Assembly: GCA_027924645.1 (NCBI GenBank)
Contig: BSBN01000140.1
Location: 9,430,501 to 9,494,500 of the forward strand
Length of the DNA: 64,000 nt
Reading direction: 5' to 3'
Source: Cunninghamia lanceolata
Taxonomy: Eukaryota > Streptophyta > Pinopsida > Cupressales > Cupressaceae
Shown: positions 12,123 through 23,688 of the stretch, piece by piece
Position numbering within the stretch: the stretch's first letter is position 1
Layout of the letters: each line of letters starts with the position of its first letter
Program-made: the position numbers and the translations under genes
The notes under the pieces: generated by a model
What the model saw: only the letters and a program-made list of their open reading frames with translations
Database searches by the model: none
Told to the model about the DNA's origin: nothing

Positions 12123-12960
12123 TGATAAAGGGGGTAAATCATAAAACACACAACAGAAATTGCACACAGAAAATAGAACTTTCTTTTATTGATTTGAACA
12201 ACTTATTACATTACAAAAGCTCAAATACAATCAGAGGAATCAACCCTCCATGGGCTGCAACACATTATAGCTTCAGATCAAAAGACTCTGGAATCATCTT
12301 CCCTCTGTAACCCCAAATCAGCTAGAGTTTCTATTTTCCCGTCTATTCTTGACTCTACACTTTCCCCCTTAACTCTACTACTGCCCAAGGTTCCCAAAAT
12401 AGTCATAAATAGCACTTTTTGGCGGCCTCCAGCTAAATTTTGAAATTTGCAACTCTCTCCAAAAGTAGGTCAACTTTTGGGAAGCATAACTTTTGATCTG
12501 AGTGTCCGATTGATGAACCGTTTTAAGCGCCTGAAAGCTCGGGATGTGAACTATCATGCTGGAAATGCGTAAATAGATTTTCGTTAACTTTTTGGGACGT
12601 TATGGAATGTTTTAGTGCCTCATATCTCATTTCAAAAAATTTCAGGGGCTTTTCAGAAAACAAAAACTTTAATATCTTTCAGCTCACAAATGATCTTTGC
12701 CTGATTCATTCGCCAAAGGTCTTATATTTCAGTTATGAAGCTTTCTGTAACTTTTCGCTTCATTATGTGCCCAAATGCAAACTTTCCTAAAATGGTATTT
12801 AAAACTTTCTAAAATAAGCAATTTACTATTTTTAGCAGTTTTGAAAAAACTGAAAGTCTTAAATCATTATTCAGGAGATTATGGAACCAGAAACACTAAT
12901 TATGCAAAGAAATGAAAACAATTGCAATGATTTTGAATTAACTTATTTTTGGGTGATGCA
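12123..12960 (-). repeat. 5' LTR of the Gypsy fragment
   Basis: On the minus strand it begins TGCATCACCCAAAAATAAG at 12960 and ends CCCCCTTTATCA at 12123, followed by the primer site. It is about 838 bases long and holds no credible gene; reading frames inside it are short. The partner 3' LTR is missing. Confidence 0.75.
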
Positions 12961-12969
12961 AGATTGCCC

Positions 12970-13167
12970 TTACACCACTAGATGCTCCTGCATCACTTTC
13001 TGATCCTTGAGATCCCAATCAGCTTGGGACATTGTCATAGGTTTTGTACCAGAAATTGTTTCCCATAGGTCTATATCAACAAGCATGTCTTCCATTTTAA
13101 GTTTCCACAACTCGAAATTGGTGTCGTTAAACTTCTCCACTTCTACTCTTCCAGATGTGTCTGCCAT
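12970..13167 (-). pseudogene. Copia-A gag N-terminus (truncated)
   Basis: Sixty-five codons start MADTSGRVEVEKFNDTNFEL and match the start of Copia-D gag (23689 onward) in order: VEVEKFN, ELWKLKMEDM, D(I/R)DLWE, ISG and KP..MSQ. This is the domain that in copia elements leads into particle assembly. The match ends after the DQKV segment, where the frame runs into the Gypsy LTR at 12960. The rest of gag, protease and integrase is absent from Copia-A, which therefore cannot make particles. Confidence 0.88.
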
Positions 13168-13271
13168 CTCCTTCTTGCAACAAGATTATAGAATACTCTA
13201 CACAGACTCCCACTCAATCTAAGATTAGCTCAAAAAACCCCTACCCAACAACTAGGACCAAAGGTGATCAA

Positions 13272-13283
13272 GCTTTGATACCA
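13272..13283 (-). promoter_or_regulatory. Primer-binding site of Copia-A
   Basis: GCTTTGATACCA is the complement of TGGTATCAAAGC, one base from the iMet primer site. It lies two bases from the LTR edge, the same spacing as in Copia-D. Confidence 0.85.
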
Positions 13284-13285
13284 AC

Positions 13286-14334
13286 TCAAAAGGAAGCAAG
13301 GTGTGCGGGAAATGCTTCCTGTGCTAATCTAATGAGGAGATATGTATGCAAATTCTTTTTAACCTTTACAATTACAGTGTTATTAACTCAACAATAGAGA
13401 TATTATAGCAATACACATACACAAAGAATGTAGACAAAAGAGAGACAAGATATAACATGAGAAAAACCCTTTCGGGAGAAAAACCCCACACTCCAAAACC
13501 TGTACAATGTATTACCAAAACAAAGAATGCTTACAACACACTTGTAATGCAAGTCTTGACATGAGCCTTCGACACTTGTATCTGGAGATATTCTGGTAGC
13601 ATAATAGTACATGTCAATCACACTATGCATCTTCTATCCAAGCACTTGTTTATAGAGAAGTTTCAAAGCAAAAATGGAACCTTCTTGAGATGGGCATCCA
13701 ATTTGGCCTCATGGGCCAAAACCCATGCCTAAAGACACGTGTCCAACATTGCAGCATGGTTTTGACACTTGTCATATCACCCCATCCCAATGTGGGTGCC
13801 TAGTCCCAAGATAGGCTATGACAGATGCTCTTACGCACCTTACAACTGTCATAGAATCCGTCATAACTGTGAGCACTTATAGTTGTAAGAGAATATGTCA
13901 TACACTGACTAAAAATAGCATATTCCTCTTACATGTCATAACCTCTCTTGGGTGCCCAAAGATGCCTTCCTCAAAGATGCTCTTCGACACATGTCCTCAC
14001 CTATCATGGGATCTTCTAGTTATGACGCTTACGCATCATAGAATCTGTCATAGGAATCTATCATGATCGTTAAGCGTCATAATTCCTTACACATTGTTCA
14101 AGATGCCGACACATGGTAGAAAACCTCTAGCACAATATGGGACGCCTATATCCACATGGAGTGAGTTGACCATCCTAGTCACCCTACAAGTGGAGTGACA
14201 ACTCATCGTGCCACTTCACACTAAATGACAAAATAGGATGTGCAACTTAATTACATCATAGGCTAATAAAATAAATACATTACAAATAATAAACAAAAGG
14301 AATTACAAAGGTTGAGACACCTTAAATCCCAACA
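13286..14334 (-). repeat. Copia-A 5' LTR
   Basis: It runs TGTTGGGATTTAAGGTGTCTC (from 14334 down) to GCTTCCTTTTGA at 13286. It aligns with 2644-3691 over its whole length with scattered substitutions, giving an old insertion by eye. It shares the repeated unit around GACAGATTCTATGACAGTTGTAAG with the Copia-D LTRs. Confidence 0.85.
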
Positions 14335-14580
14335 AAAAACACAATGTATTTTCGAGAGAGCAAGATTTCACAAGTTTGAAGATTAAAGAAGCTTCAAAAG
14401 TGCATCAAGGATCAGAAGAATTTTAGTATTAAATGTAATATTTCACAAGAGATTTAATACAAGCATAAACACCTTTGATGTGGAGTTTTTTTCCGAAAGG
14501 GTTTCTCCACATAAATACTTGTCTTTTTCTTGCAAGTTATTTTCTTCTACTACATTGTTTAAATTGGAAAAATACTATAA
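14335..14580 (+). repeat. Remnant of a plus-strand LTR interrupted by Copia-A
   Basis: It contains GGAGTTTTTTTCCGAAAGGG followed by TTTCTCCACATAAATACTTG, the block found just before the 3' end of several plant copia LTRs. It would have been continuous with about 2400-2643 before Copia-A inserted. The exact limits are uncertain. Confidence 0.4.
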
Positions 14581-14921
14581 CATCTAAATTGAAAGTAATT
14601 TTTAGATTTACACATGCTATTAATTTCATATTTGAACAAATTTAAAAGCCACATAGATGCAACTTTACCTTGTTCTCTCTCCCTTTTTCCAACAACGGCT
14701 AGTGGTCTTCCTCTGAACTGGTCTTCCTTTAGCTCCCCTATCAGCATTCTTCTTGTTTTTTCTTTCACTGCTCCTCGCCTGTCAGCTCCTCCTGATTGAT
14801 CAAAGCTTGTTATCCTTTAAAATCTCTTGCCTACCTACTCCCCCAAGAGGTAGCTACCATCAATCCAAGGATAAAAATATACCTTGAATAGCTCCCCTAG
14901 ACAGCTTGAACATCTATGCAT

Positions 14922-17119
14922 CTAGTTAGAAAAATGAGGGGCAACAACCCCTAACCTCTGTCTAAGATACTCAAAAATATCATTAGAAAGTGCCTTGGTG
15001 AAGATGTTTGCAACTTGATCTTTTGTAGGCACATACTCTAGTCTAACTTCTTTATCTACAACCTTCTCTCTCAAAAAGTGATACCTGATAGATATGTGCT
15101 TGGTCCTAGAATGTATGACTGGAATCTTTGAAATATTGATAGCACATGTATTATCACAAAGAATAGGAATAGGCTCATCATATACAACCTTGATATTGTT
15201 CAATGTTTGCTTCATCCACAACACTTGAGTACAACAAGATGTTGTAGCAATATATTTCTCCTCTGCAGTTGAAAAGGACACTGAATCCTACTTCTTGTTA
15301 ATCTATGAGACCAGTCTATCTCCCAAAAGATATCTCCTTCACTGGTACTTCTCCTATCATCAACACTACCAGCCCAATTTGCATCAGTATAAGCACTCAG
15401 AGAAATTTCATTGCCTTTTTTATACCACAATCCATGTTCTGGAGTACTCTTAAAATATCTGAATATTCTCTTGACTGCCTTTACATGTGTTTCCTCAGGA
15501 TCAACTTGAAATCTTGCAACCAAACATATAGCTCGCATAATATCAAGCCTTGATGCTATTAGGTATAGTAGGCCTCTAATCATAGATTTGTACAGAGTCT
15601 TATCAACTTCAGATGACTCGTCATCTTTACTCAAGTGGCAACCGGTTGCCATAGGAGTACTCATAGGCTTGCAATCTTCCATGTCAAACTTTTTCAACAA
15701 TTCCTTAACATACTTTGCTTGAGAGATAAAGATGCCCTCATTTGATTGAGAAATTTGGAGCCGAAGAAAGAATGATAGTTCTCCTAACATAAACATTTCA
15801 AATTATTTATGCATCTCTCTTGCAAACTTCTTACACATCTCATCACATCCACTAAATATTATATCGTCAACATACACATCAACAATTAGAATTTGTTCAC
15901 CTTCTATTTTGATGTAAAAATTACTATCTGTGGTACCTTTCATGAAACCCTGCAGAAGCAAGTACTTGTCCAACCTTACATACCAAGCTCTAGGGGCTTG
16001 TTTGAGACGATATAAAGCCTTCTTGAGTCTGCACACCATGCTTGGATCTTTTGATAATTGAAAACCATTTGATTGCTCTATATAGACCTCTTCTTCCATG
16101 TCACCATTCAAGAAGGCAAATTTAACATCCATCTAATATACCTTGAATCCCTTATATACTACAAAGGCAAGAACCATTCCGATTGCTTCCATTCTTGTCA
16201 TCAGAGAAAATGTCTCCTCATAGTCAACTCCTTCAACTTGTCAATATCCTTTGCAAACCAACCTTACTTTATTCCTGACCACTTCTCCATCTTCATTCAG
16301 CTTGTTCCTAAAAAACCATTTTGTTCCTATCACATTCTTGTCTACAGGCCTTGGTACCAACTCCCAAGTCTGATTCTTTTCTATCTAATTCAATTCTTCT
16401 TCCATGGCTTGTATCCATCCTTCATCCTTGCTGGATTTATTAAAACTTTTAGGTTCTTTTCTTGATAGCAAAAAAAAGTTTACCTATTCATTTGTTCTTG
16501 CAAATCTTCTTCTTGTCTAAACTCCTTCATTCTTGTCTCCAATGATCATATCTTCTGAATGATATTTTTGAACATACTTAGCTAGAGTCTTGGTAGTCTT
16601 TTATGGAGTTTCTTCCTTTTATTCAACTTCTTCAACCTCCTCTGTGTAGGCATGTTCATCTAACCAACAATCTTCTTACTCAACTGAACTTTGATGTGAT
16701 TCTTCACCCACTTTTACATTTGCACTCTCAACTATCTTCCTTAGTTTTTTATTGTAGTATTTGTAGGCTTTGTTTGTAGTTGAGTAGCCAAGGAAAATAC
16801 CTTCATCTGCTCTAAATTCAAACTTTCCCAGTCCTTCATCTCTTCTGATATAGCATTTGCTTCCAAAAACTCTGAAATACTTGACTGTTGCAGGCCTTCA
16901 ATTCCAAAGCTCATAAGGGGTCATGGTGATGTGCTTTCTTAGTTGTCCCCTATTAAGCATATAAATTGTGGTATGAATTGCTTCTTTCCAGTACATATCA
17001 GGCAGTTTAGCTTCACTCAAAATTGTCCTGGCCATCTCCTAGATAGTCTTATTAATTCTCTCTGCAACACCATTCTGCTGAGGAGTTTTAGCAGCTGCAT
17101 AGTGCATTTTCATTCCATG
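14922..17119 (-). pseudogene. Copia-B integrase C-terminal part, RT and RNase H (broken)
   Basis: From 17119 downward: the integrase end with the QQNGVAER motif holding its catalytic Glu (about 17060-17090), then linker, then RT with [11 protein letters not shown] and the active-site box YVDDI (15803-16132). Next come LSFFLRLQISQ and the connection domain (15212-15796) and RNase H with TAEEKYIA, SRTKHI and PTKDQVANIFTKAL (14922-15281). In a live element this would reverse-transcribe and integrate cDNA. It is broken by several stops and frame changes, for example near 15210, 15800 and 16132. The LRQRLGV C-terminus is characteristic of SIRE/Maximus-like copia pol, which I take as the likely lineage. 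Confidence 0.88.
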
Positions 17120-18355
17120 TGTTAAGTAGGGAAAAAGAGATGAATGCATGCATGGAAGTACACAAGATTAAACCCTCTTTCTCTACAACATTGAAGGATA
17201 ATTTTGAGCTAAATCACAACCAAGGAGAAGGTGGAATCAGCTATAGATCTTATTCTCCTGTTTGTCAAGGAAATATGCAATTCAACCAAGATTTATACCA
17301 AACCCTATGCTAAATTAGGGTAAACCCCTAATTGAGAGATGATTAGCTTAGAATAGTCGAACAGAAATGAAAACTTGGGATCTGAAAGCACTTGGATGTT
17401 CAGCAAGATGTCATAAACTATTCCTATGAAGCTGGAATGTCAGAAGACCTTGGGGCGGGTGCCCGAGTCTGGAGAGTCCAAATCTTCGAAAACTCTGAAC
17501 TGCAGAAATGCTGTAAATGGTGCACGGATGTTGTATCCAAGGTTTGATTAGCAGGTGGACACTGGGGCGGGTGCCCAAGTCTTCTAAAGACGAATTTCCG
17601 CACTCTATTTTCGGATCTTGAAATGTAATCCCTTGCTCAACCTCCATGTACCTTCACTTCTTCAATCCTCGCACCTGTGACCTGCACACAAGAAGAAAAA
17701 GTGTTTACGGTTGTGGTGTTTAGGGATTTGCCTCAGTCAAATCCCGGGTTAGTATTCAAGTTTCCCAACACTGTTGTTAGAGAGAGTGTGTATCCTTGCA
17801 GGACATAGACTAAAGATAATCCAAATGATGATGAAATAATTTAAACACAAAGATGATCTCACCTGAGAGGTGAAGTCCTTAATAGGATGAAGATTCTTCA
17901 ACTCATAAGGATGTTGATGATGATTCAAATCTACAACAAACACAATACTAACACAAAGTTGCCACAATAACATAATGAATGCCTTGAATTCTCCTTTGCT
18001 CAATATCATAACCTTGCTATCATCAACTTGTAAGAAAATGAATTCAAAAACTTGTTTATATATGCTAATCCTGTAAAACTTTCACAAATTAATTCAAAAA
18101 GCCGACAAGGGAGGACCCATTTAAAGGTCGTATGCTGACATCCCTTAAATTTTACCCCGACCAATCAGGGTGGACTTTCCCCAAAGTACATTTTTGGTTA
18201 GCACCTAAGCATTAAATGGGCCCCTAGTTCCCATTTGACATGGGTTTCAGGGGATTTCTCATCGAGATAAATAATTATGCATGTAGAGTGTAAACACGGG
18301 AACCTAGGAGCTAAACTAGGAGGTAAAAATACATGTCACTTTTGACTCCATAACA
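17120..18355 (-). repeat. 3' LTR of the short Gypsy derivative
   Basis: It is 1236 bp, reading TGTTATGGAGTCAAAAGTGAC from 18355 downward, with polypurine tract AAAGTGGGGGATAAA (minus strand, 18356-18370) beside it. Short frames inside, such as one beginning MILSKGEFKAFIMLLWQLCV near 18009, are shared with the other LTR copy and are not genes. Confidence 0.88.
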
Positions 18356-19700
18356 TTTATCCCCCACTTTAATGTGTGTGTGATCTTACGATTTTGCACA
18401 TGCATTAAAGTATGGTCGAAGGATACCAAAACACATCAAACACAAGAATGAAGACACACCCTAAGCTTGAAGGACTATTTCTAGCCCCCAGACTTAGGTA
18501 AACATAAGAAAACTCTTAACAATCACATAAAACACAGTGACTACAATAAGGAAGCATGCAATACACAAAGAAGACATTGAAGCACACAATACGCAGAGAA
18601 GACATGAGTACAATCACGCAATACACCAAGAAGACATGAAGAGAAAACATGATTAAGTAATTACATATTTATACATATATAATGCTAACTAAAGTAAACA
18701 AAATGCACAAGCACACAAAACAAATACAACATGGGGGGGCTCATTGCCACACGTCTTTAGACCACACCACAAACATGCAAGACATGCAAAAAAGACACAT
18801 AAAACACATGGAAGACACGAAATAAATGAGCACCGTATAGTATTTCATCGACACACTATACGTCTTATACATAGAAAACATGGGCGATATGAAGGAGGTC
18901 ATCATTGCACTCCACTATCTAAAACACGCCAAACACACCTAACGATTGAGCTATGCTACCAGAACCGCCAAAGACACACTTAAGGGTGAATGACTCAAGA
19001 TCCAACCCCGCCTTGCGATGAGGACTTTGTATAAAAGGATGTGCACTTGCTCAAGAGATACACCACCCCGCCTCACAATGAGGGCTTTTGCTTAAAAGAA
19101 TGTGCACTAGCTCAAGGGATACGCCATCTCGCCTCGCGATGAGGGATTTTTCTTAAAAGGAAGCACACTAGCTCAAGAGATACGACATCTTGCCTCGTGA
19201 TGAGGACTATCAAACATGCTTTATCAGTGTAAAAGTAATTAAGAAGATACCATTATATATGCCCCCACCTTAAGGTGGTTGATCCCGCCTGCCGGTATCA
19301 AGCACATTAAGGTAAAGTGAAAACACGCAAGAGAATAAGAGCTATCACAAAGCCCATGCCACGAAGAGACATGTGCCACGATCGTCAAATGTTCCCACAA
19401 ACACATTGATATTAGTTGCTAAGATAATCAAAAAGATATAAGCTTTGGTTAAAAAATTTTACTATAAGATAATAACCAAATCAAATCATGAAAGATATCC
19501 ATAAATCATCACATAATAGACCAACGATACCCTTGCGGGTTCAGAATCGAGTATAGTCGTGAGGTTATACTGTAGATATCTCAGGACCGAGTGTAGCAAC
19601 AAGGTGAGATACAAAACAATCCAAAGTGCATTGGAGAAGATTTAGAATATTGCAAAATTTTGTTACAATGAAATTTTCACAACACAATACATCACACGGA
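18356..19700 (-). repeat. Internal non-coding region with tandem units shared with Gypsy-A
   Basis: It contains about three tandem units of roughly 75-80 bases (about 18990-19210), each with CTCAAGAGATAC, a CCGCCTCGCGATGAGG-type block and a TTTTGCTTAAAAG block. It also contains a palindromic CCACCTTAAGGTGG at about 19265-19278. Equivalent sequences, inverted, occur in Gypsy-A at 34960-35310. No open frame of note is seen. Confidence 0.75.
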
Positions 19701-20258
19701 GTGGTTCTACTAGTGATGAAATGATTCAAACACAAAGATGATGTCACCTTGGAGGTGAAGTCCTTAGGAGGATGAAGATTCTTCAACTCATAAGGATGTT
19801 GATGATGATTTAAATCTGCAACAAACACAATACTAACACAAAGCTGCCACAATAACATAATGAATGCCTTGAATTCTCCTTTGCTCAATATCATAACCTT
19901 GCTATCATCAACTTGTAAGAAAATGAATTCAAAAACTTGTTTATATATGTTATCCCATTAAACTTTCGCAAATTAATTGAAAGAGCCGACAAGGGAGGAC
20001 CCCTTTAAAGGTCCTATGCCGACATCCCTTAAATTTTACCCCGACCAATCAGGGTGGACTTGGACGTGGGCTCCCAAGTCCCAAAGTGTCTTTTTGGTCG
20101 GAACCTAAGCATTAAATGGGCTCTTAGTTCCCATTTGACCTAGGTTTCAGAAGATTTCTCATTGGGATGAATAATTATGCATGTAGAGTGTAAACACGGA
20201 GACCTAAGAGCTAAACTAGGAGGTAAAAAGGCATGTGTCCACTTTTTACTCCATAACA
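19700..20258 (-). repeat. Truncated 5' LTR of the short Gypsy derivative
   Basis: Homology to 17830-18355 begins near 19710 (GATGAAATGATTCAAACACAA) and continues to 20258. The remaining LTR portion that should lie to its left is missing, so a deletion removed the 3' part of this LTR together with leader and gag. Confidence 0.8.
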
Positions 20259-20263
20259 CCATG

Positions 20264-22569
20264 TTCTTGACAAAACTCTATAAACTCATTTGAGGTGAAA
20301 TCATCACCTCTATCAAATCTTAAGCACTTAATTCTAGCATTCATTTCATTTTCAACCATATTTTTGAAGATCTTGAATCTACTGAAAGCTTATGATTTCT
20401 CTTTCAAAAAAGTAACCCATGTCATTCCAGAGAAATCATCAATGAGCAACATGAAATACCTCTCACCATGTAAGCTTTTTGTCCTATTTGGTCTGCACAT
20501 GTCTACATGAACTAGCTCCAAGGGCCTTGTAGTAGAGTATTCTTTGGACTTGAAGATTATCCTTGTTTGCTTTCCAATCTCGCATTCCCTACCTATTGTA
20601 GGCTTGATGATCTTTGGCATGTCCCTTACTACTTTCATGGAACTGATCTTTACCAGATTGTCAAAGTTAATGTACCCCATTCTCTTGTGCCACAACCAGC
20701 ATTCATCTATTTGTCCTAACAGACAAATCCTCTCATTAACTCCTTTCAGATTATAAAAGTTGCCTTCTATCTTAAATCCTTCTGCCACCAATTTTCTAGA
20801 CTTTGCTCTCCTAATTTCGCATCCTTGATCATGAAATGTAAGATTATATCCTTTGCTGCACATTTAACTTACACTGAGAAGATTATGGTTGAGACTTTCA
20901 ACGTAAAAACATCATGTGTCTGAGACTTTCCATTAGGGCTTATAGTACCTTTTCTAGTGATCCTTTTAGAAGAGTTGTCTCCAAACCTAACCAAGCCACT
21001 ATCCCACTTTCCAAGATTAATAAACATGTTTTTGTCATCTGTCATGTGATTTGTACATCTAATGTCTATCACCCAGAGATTTGTTTTTCCTTGAGCATGA
21101 AATGTTGTTTGAACAATCATTGATTTCTCAACTCCATTGTTAATTTCCTATTCTTGCTCAGTGACATCAGTTTTCTGAGATTCTGAATTTTCCAGATTAT
21201 TCCTACAATATCTTGCTGTGTCCAAACTTGTTGCAAATTTGACAAACCATATTGGCATCCACAAGATTTTTTCATTCATTACAAAGTTACAATCCATAGC
21301 CTTATGACCAAATTTATTGTAGATAAAACAACCAAAGAAAACAAGATTGAACCTATTCATGGAGAATTGTCTTGCATGAGATCTTCCTTGAGGCAAGATG
21401 AGATCTATACATTATGTACCATTTGGACTTCTAAGTTTTGCCATCTTCAACTCCTTTTTGAGTAACTTAATTTCTTTCTCAAGTTTTATGCATTTTTTAT
21501 CTTGGCTTCAATCACAGCTCTTTGTTCTTGGTTCTCCTTCCTTGCACGGTCGAAGTCTTCAAGAGCAAAAACAAGTTCACCTTCAAAATTGACTTCATAT
21601 TCTTCTTCATCTACAGTCTTATCTGAATCATATAAGATCACCATGGCCATGAATAGAGATTCCCCTCCATCTTCATCAGATGAGTAGTGTTCTACTACTT
21701 CTACGGAGTTGTAGTCATCCTTTGAAAGAAGGTTCCTCTGAAAACTGTTTTTCTTGATCCCCTTGCCGCTACTTTCACTTTCTCCAAAAGAACATTTAGA
21801 GGCATAATGACCAATTCTACAACATTTGAAAGGTAGCTTACCTTTATATTTACCTGATCCTCTTTTCAGCCTTCTTACAAAATTTGCTTCTTCTTCTTAG
21901 CTTCATTGCATATGTCACATGTTTCTTCATTCTGAATAGCATTAAAAGCAGCTTCTTTCTAGAATGGACCTATGACTTCATTTCTCATTTCATAGGTAGT
22001 GAGAGACCCAAATAGTTTAACCATGGTGAGTTTCTTTAGGTCTTTAGCTTCTTCTATAGAGGAAACTTTTGAATCAAATCTGTGAGGGAGGGATCTTAGT
22101 ATTTTCTTTACAACCATTGATTCAGCAATATCTTCACCCATACTTATGATTCCATTCACGGCTTCATCAACTCGGTGTAAGTAGCTAGCAATGTTTTTTC
22201 TTTCATCCTTAGATTCAAAAATATTGTTTTGTAGGATTGTAGTTTGGCTTCCTTTATAGTGTCATCTCCTTCATAGAGACCTTTGAGCTTATCCCATATC
22301 TCCTTTGTTGTCTTGCACTACACAACCTTGACTAACTCTAAACTGGTCAGACCACTTAAGATTGCATTCTTGGCTTTGGCATTATTCTCATGGGCCTTCT
22401 TCACATCTGAATCTGTAATGGGATGACTGTGTTCAACATAATAAGTCTCAATTGCCCTCTAGACATCATACCCTAGTGAGGAAAGATAAGCTTCCATCCT
22501 TATACTCCAAAAGTCATAGTTATTTCCATCAAACATAGGAGCTTTAGAAGAAGACCCCTTCTGAGCCAT
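20264..22569 (-). pseudogene. Copia-B gag, protease and integrase N-terminal part (broken)
   Basis: The gag ATG is at 22567-22569 (MAQKGSSSKAPMFDGNNYDFW), followed by the DUF4219/UBN2-type gag with KEIWDKLKGLYEGDD and SLPHRFDSKVSSIEE (21959-22159). A zinc-knuckle remnant CCRIGHYASKC lies at about 21790-21830 and lacks the normal first CX2C spacing. Protease follows (20869-21120), but the DSG triad reads DIR (VIDIRCTNHMT), an inactivating change. Integrase (20390-20863) has the zinc-binding module altered (WHKRMGY instead of an H, RECEIGK instead of the Cys pair). Its first catalytic Asp is at HVDM and the second at LRFDRGDDF, near 20300-20330. The frame is cut at 20263 by the Gypsy derivative. 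Confidence 0.88.
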
Positions 22570-23570
22570 TGTTGGGAATTAAGGTGTCTCAACCTTGGTA
22601 ATTCCTTGTATTTATTATTTGTAATGTATTTATTTTATTAGCTTATGATGTAATTAAGTTGCACATCATGTTTTGTCATTTAGTGTGAAGTGGCACGATG
22701 AGTTGTCACTCCACTTGTAAGGTGATTAGGATGGTCAACCCACTCCATGTGTCAGCATCTTGAGCAATGTGTAAGGAATTATGATGTACAACAGTCATGA
22801 CAGATTCTATGATGCGTAAGAGTCGTAAATAGAAGATCCTATGACAGGTGAGGACATGTGTCGAAGAGCATCTTTGAGGAAGGCATCTTTGGGCGCCCAA
22901 GGGAGATTATGACATGTTGTAAGAGGAATATGTTATTTTTTAGTCAGTGTATGACAGATTCTCTTACAACTATAAGTGTTGTCAGTTATGACAGATTCTA
23001 TGACAGTTGTAAGGTGCGTAAGAGCATCTGTCATAGCCTATCTTGGGACTAGGTGCCCACATTGGGATGGGGTGATATGACAAGTGTCAAAACCATGTTG
23101 CAGTGTTGGACAAGTATCCTTAGGCGTGGGTTTTGGGCCATGAGGGCAAGATGGACACTCATCTCAAGAAAGTTTTATTTTTTCTTTGAAACTTCTTTAT
23201 AAACAGGTGCTTAGATGGGAGATGCATAGTGTGATTGACAGGTACTGTTATGCTGCCGGAATAACTCCAAATACGAGTGTCGAAGACTCCTGTAAAGACT
23301 TGCATTGCAAGTGTGTTGTAAACATTCCTTGTTCTAATAATACATTGTGCAGGTTTTGGAGTGGGGTTTTTCTCCCAAAAGGGTTTTCCCCACATCATAT
23401 CTTGTCTCTCTCTCTCTCTTCTATCTACATTCAGTGTGTATGTGTATTGCTACAATATCTCTGTTGTTGGGTTAATAACACTATAACTGTAAAGGTTAAA
23501 AAGAATTTGCACACATCTCTCCTCATAGATTAGTGTAGGAAGCGTTTTCCGCACACATAGCTTCCTTTCA
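22570..23570 (+). repeat. Copia-D 5' LTR
   Basis: It runs TGTTGGGAATTAAGG to TTAGCTTCCTTTCA-type end (1001 bp). Compared with the 3' LTR it lacks about 43 bases after CACTCCATGTG near 22750; in the 3' LTR the missing stretch is bounded by CCATGTG on both sides, consistent with deletion between short direct repeats. The first 180 bases differ at only a handful of positions. Confidence 0.93.
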
Positions 23571-23572
23571 GT

Positions 23573-23584
23573 TGGTATCAGAGC
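23573..23584 (+). promoter_or_regulatory. Copia-D primer-binding site
   Basis: TGGTATCAGAGC, the perfect iMet primer site, lies two bases after the LTR end. Confidence 0.95.
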
Positions 23585-23688
23585 TTGATTACCTTTGGTC
23601 CTAGTTGTTGGGTAGAGGTTTTTTGAGATGATCTTAGATTGAGTGGGAGTCTATGTAGAGTATTCTAAAATCTTGTTGCAAAAAGGAG

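Larger units (their letters stand above)
10585..12960 (-). mobile_element. Ty3/gypsy element, gag-protease end only
   Basis: Minus-strand order is LTR (12960 to 12123), primer site (12120 to 12109), then gag and protease (12021 to 10585). The coding sequence is cut at 10584 by the LTR of the plus-strand element. RT, RNase H, integrase and the 3' LTR do not occur to the left. It was inserted in Copia-A just after the gag start, at about 12961. Confidence 0.8.
2644..14334 (-). mobile_element. Copia-A: Ty1/copia LTR retrotransposon with nested insertions and a large deletion
   Basis: Two LTRs of about 1.05 kb (2644-3691 and 13286-14334) face the minus strand and are flanked by AAAAA on both sides (2639-2643 and 14335-14339), consistent with a 5-bp target duplication. 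That motif is low complexity, so the duplication is weak evidence alone. Only the gag start (12970-13167) and the RT/RNase H end (3741-4920) of the element remain. Protease, integrase and the first part of RT are absent. The centre is filled by three other LTR-element fragments. The LTRs match those of Copia-D closely, so both belong to one family. Confidence 0.85.
17120..20258 (-). mobile_element. Short Gypsy derivative in Copia-B integrase (CCATG target duplication)
   Basis: It is flanked by CCATG at 17115-17119 and 20259-20263, a clean 5-bp duplication inside the Copia-B integrase. Its ends on the plus strand are TGTTAAGTAGGG and TACTCCATAACA. It has a full 3' LTR (17120-18355), a polypurine tract, about 1.35 kb of non-coding internal DNA and only a partial 5' LTR (about 19700-20258). 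The LTR and internal DNA match Gypsy-A (31047-38224) in reverse orientation. It has no gag or pol: the 5' leader, gag and part of the 5' LTR are deleted. Confidence 0.88.

Noticed and set aside
17749..18009. Hydrophobic frame MILSKGEFKAFIMLLWQLCV, repeated near 19565-19894
   Set aside because: Both copies lie in the two LTRs of the same Gypsy derivative; repetition reflects LTR duplication, and no coding constraint is evident.
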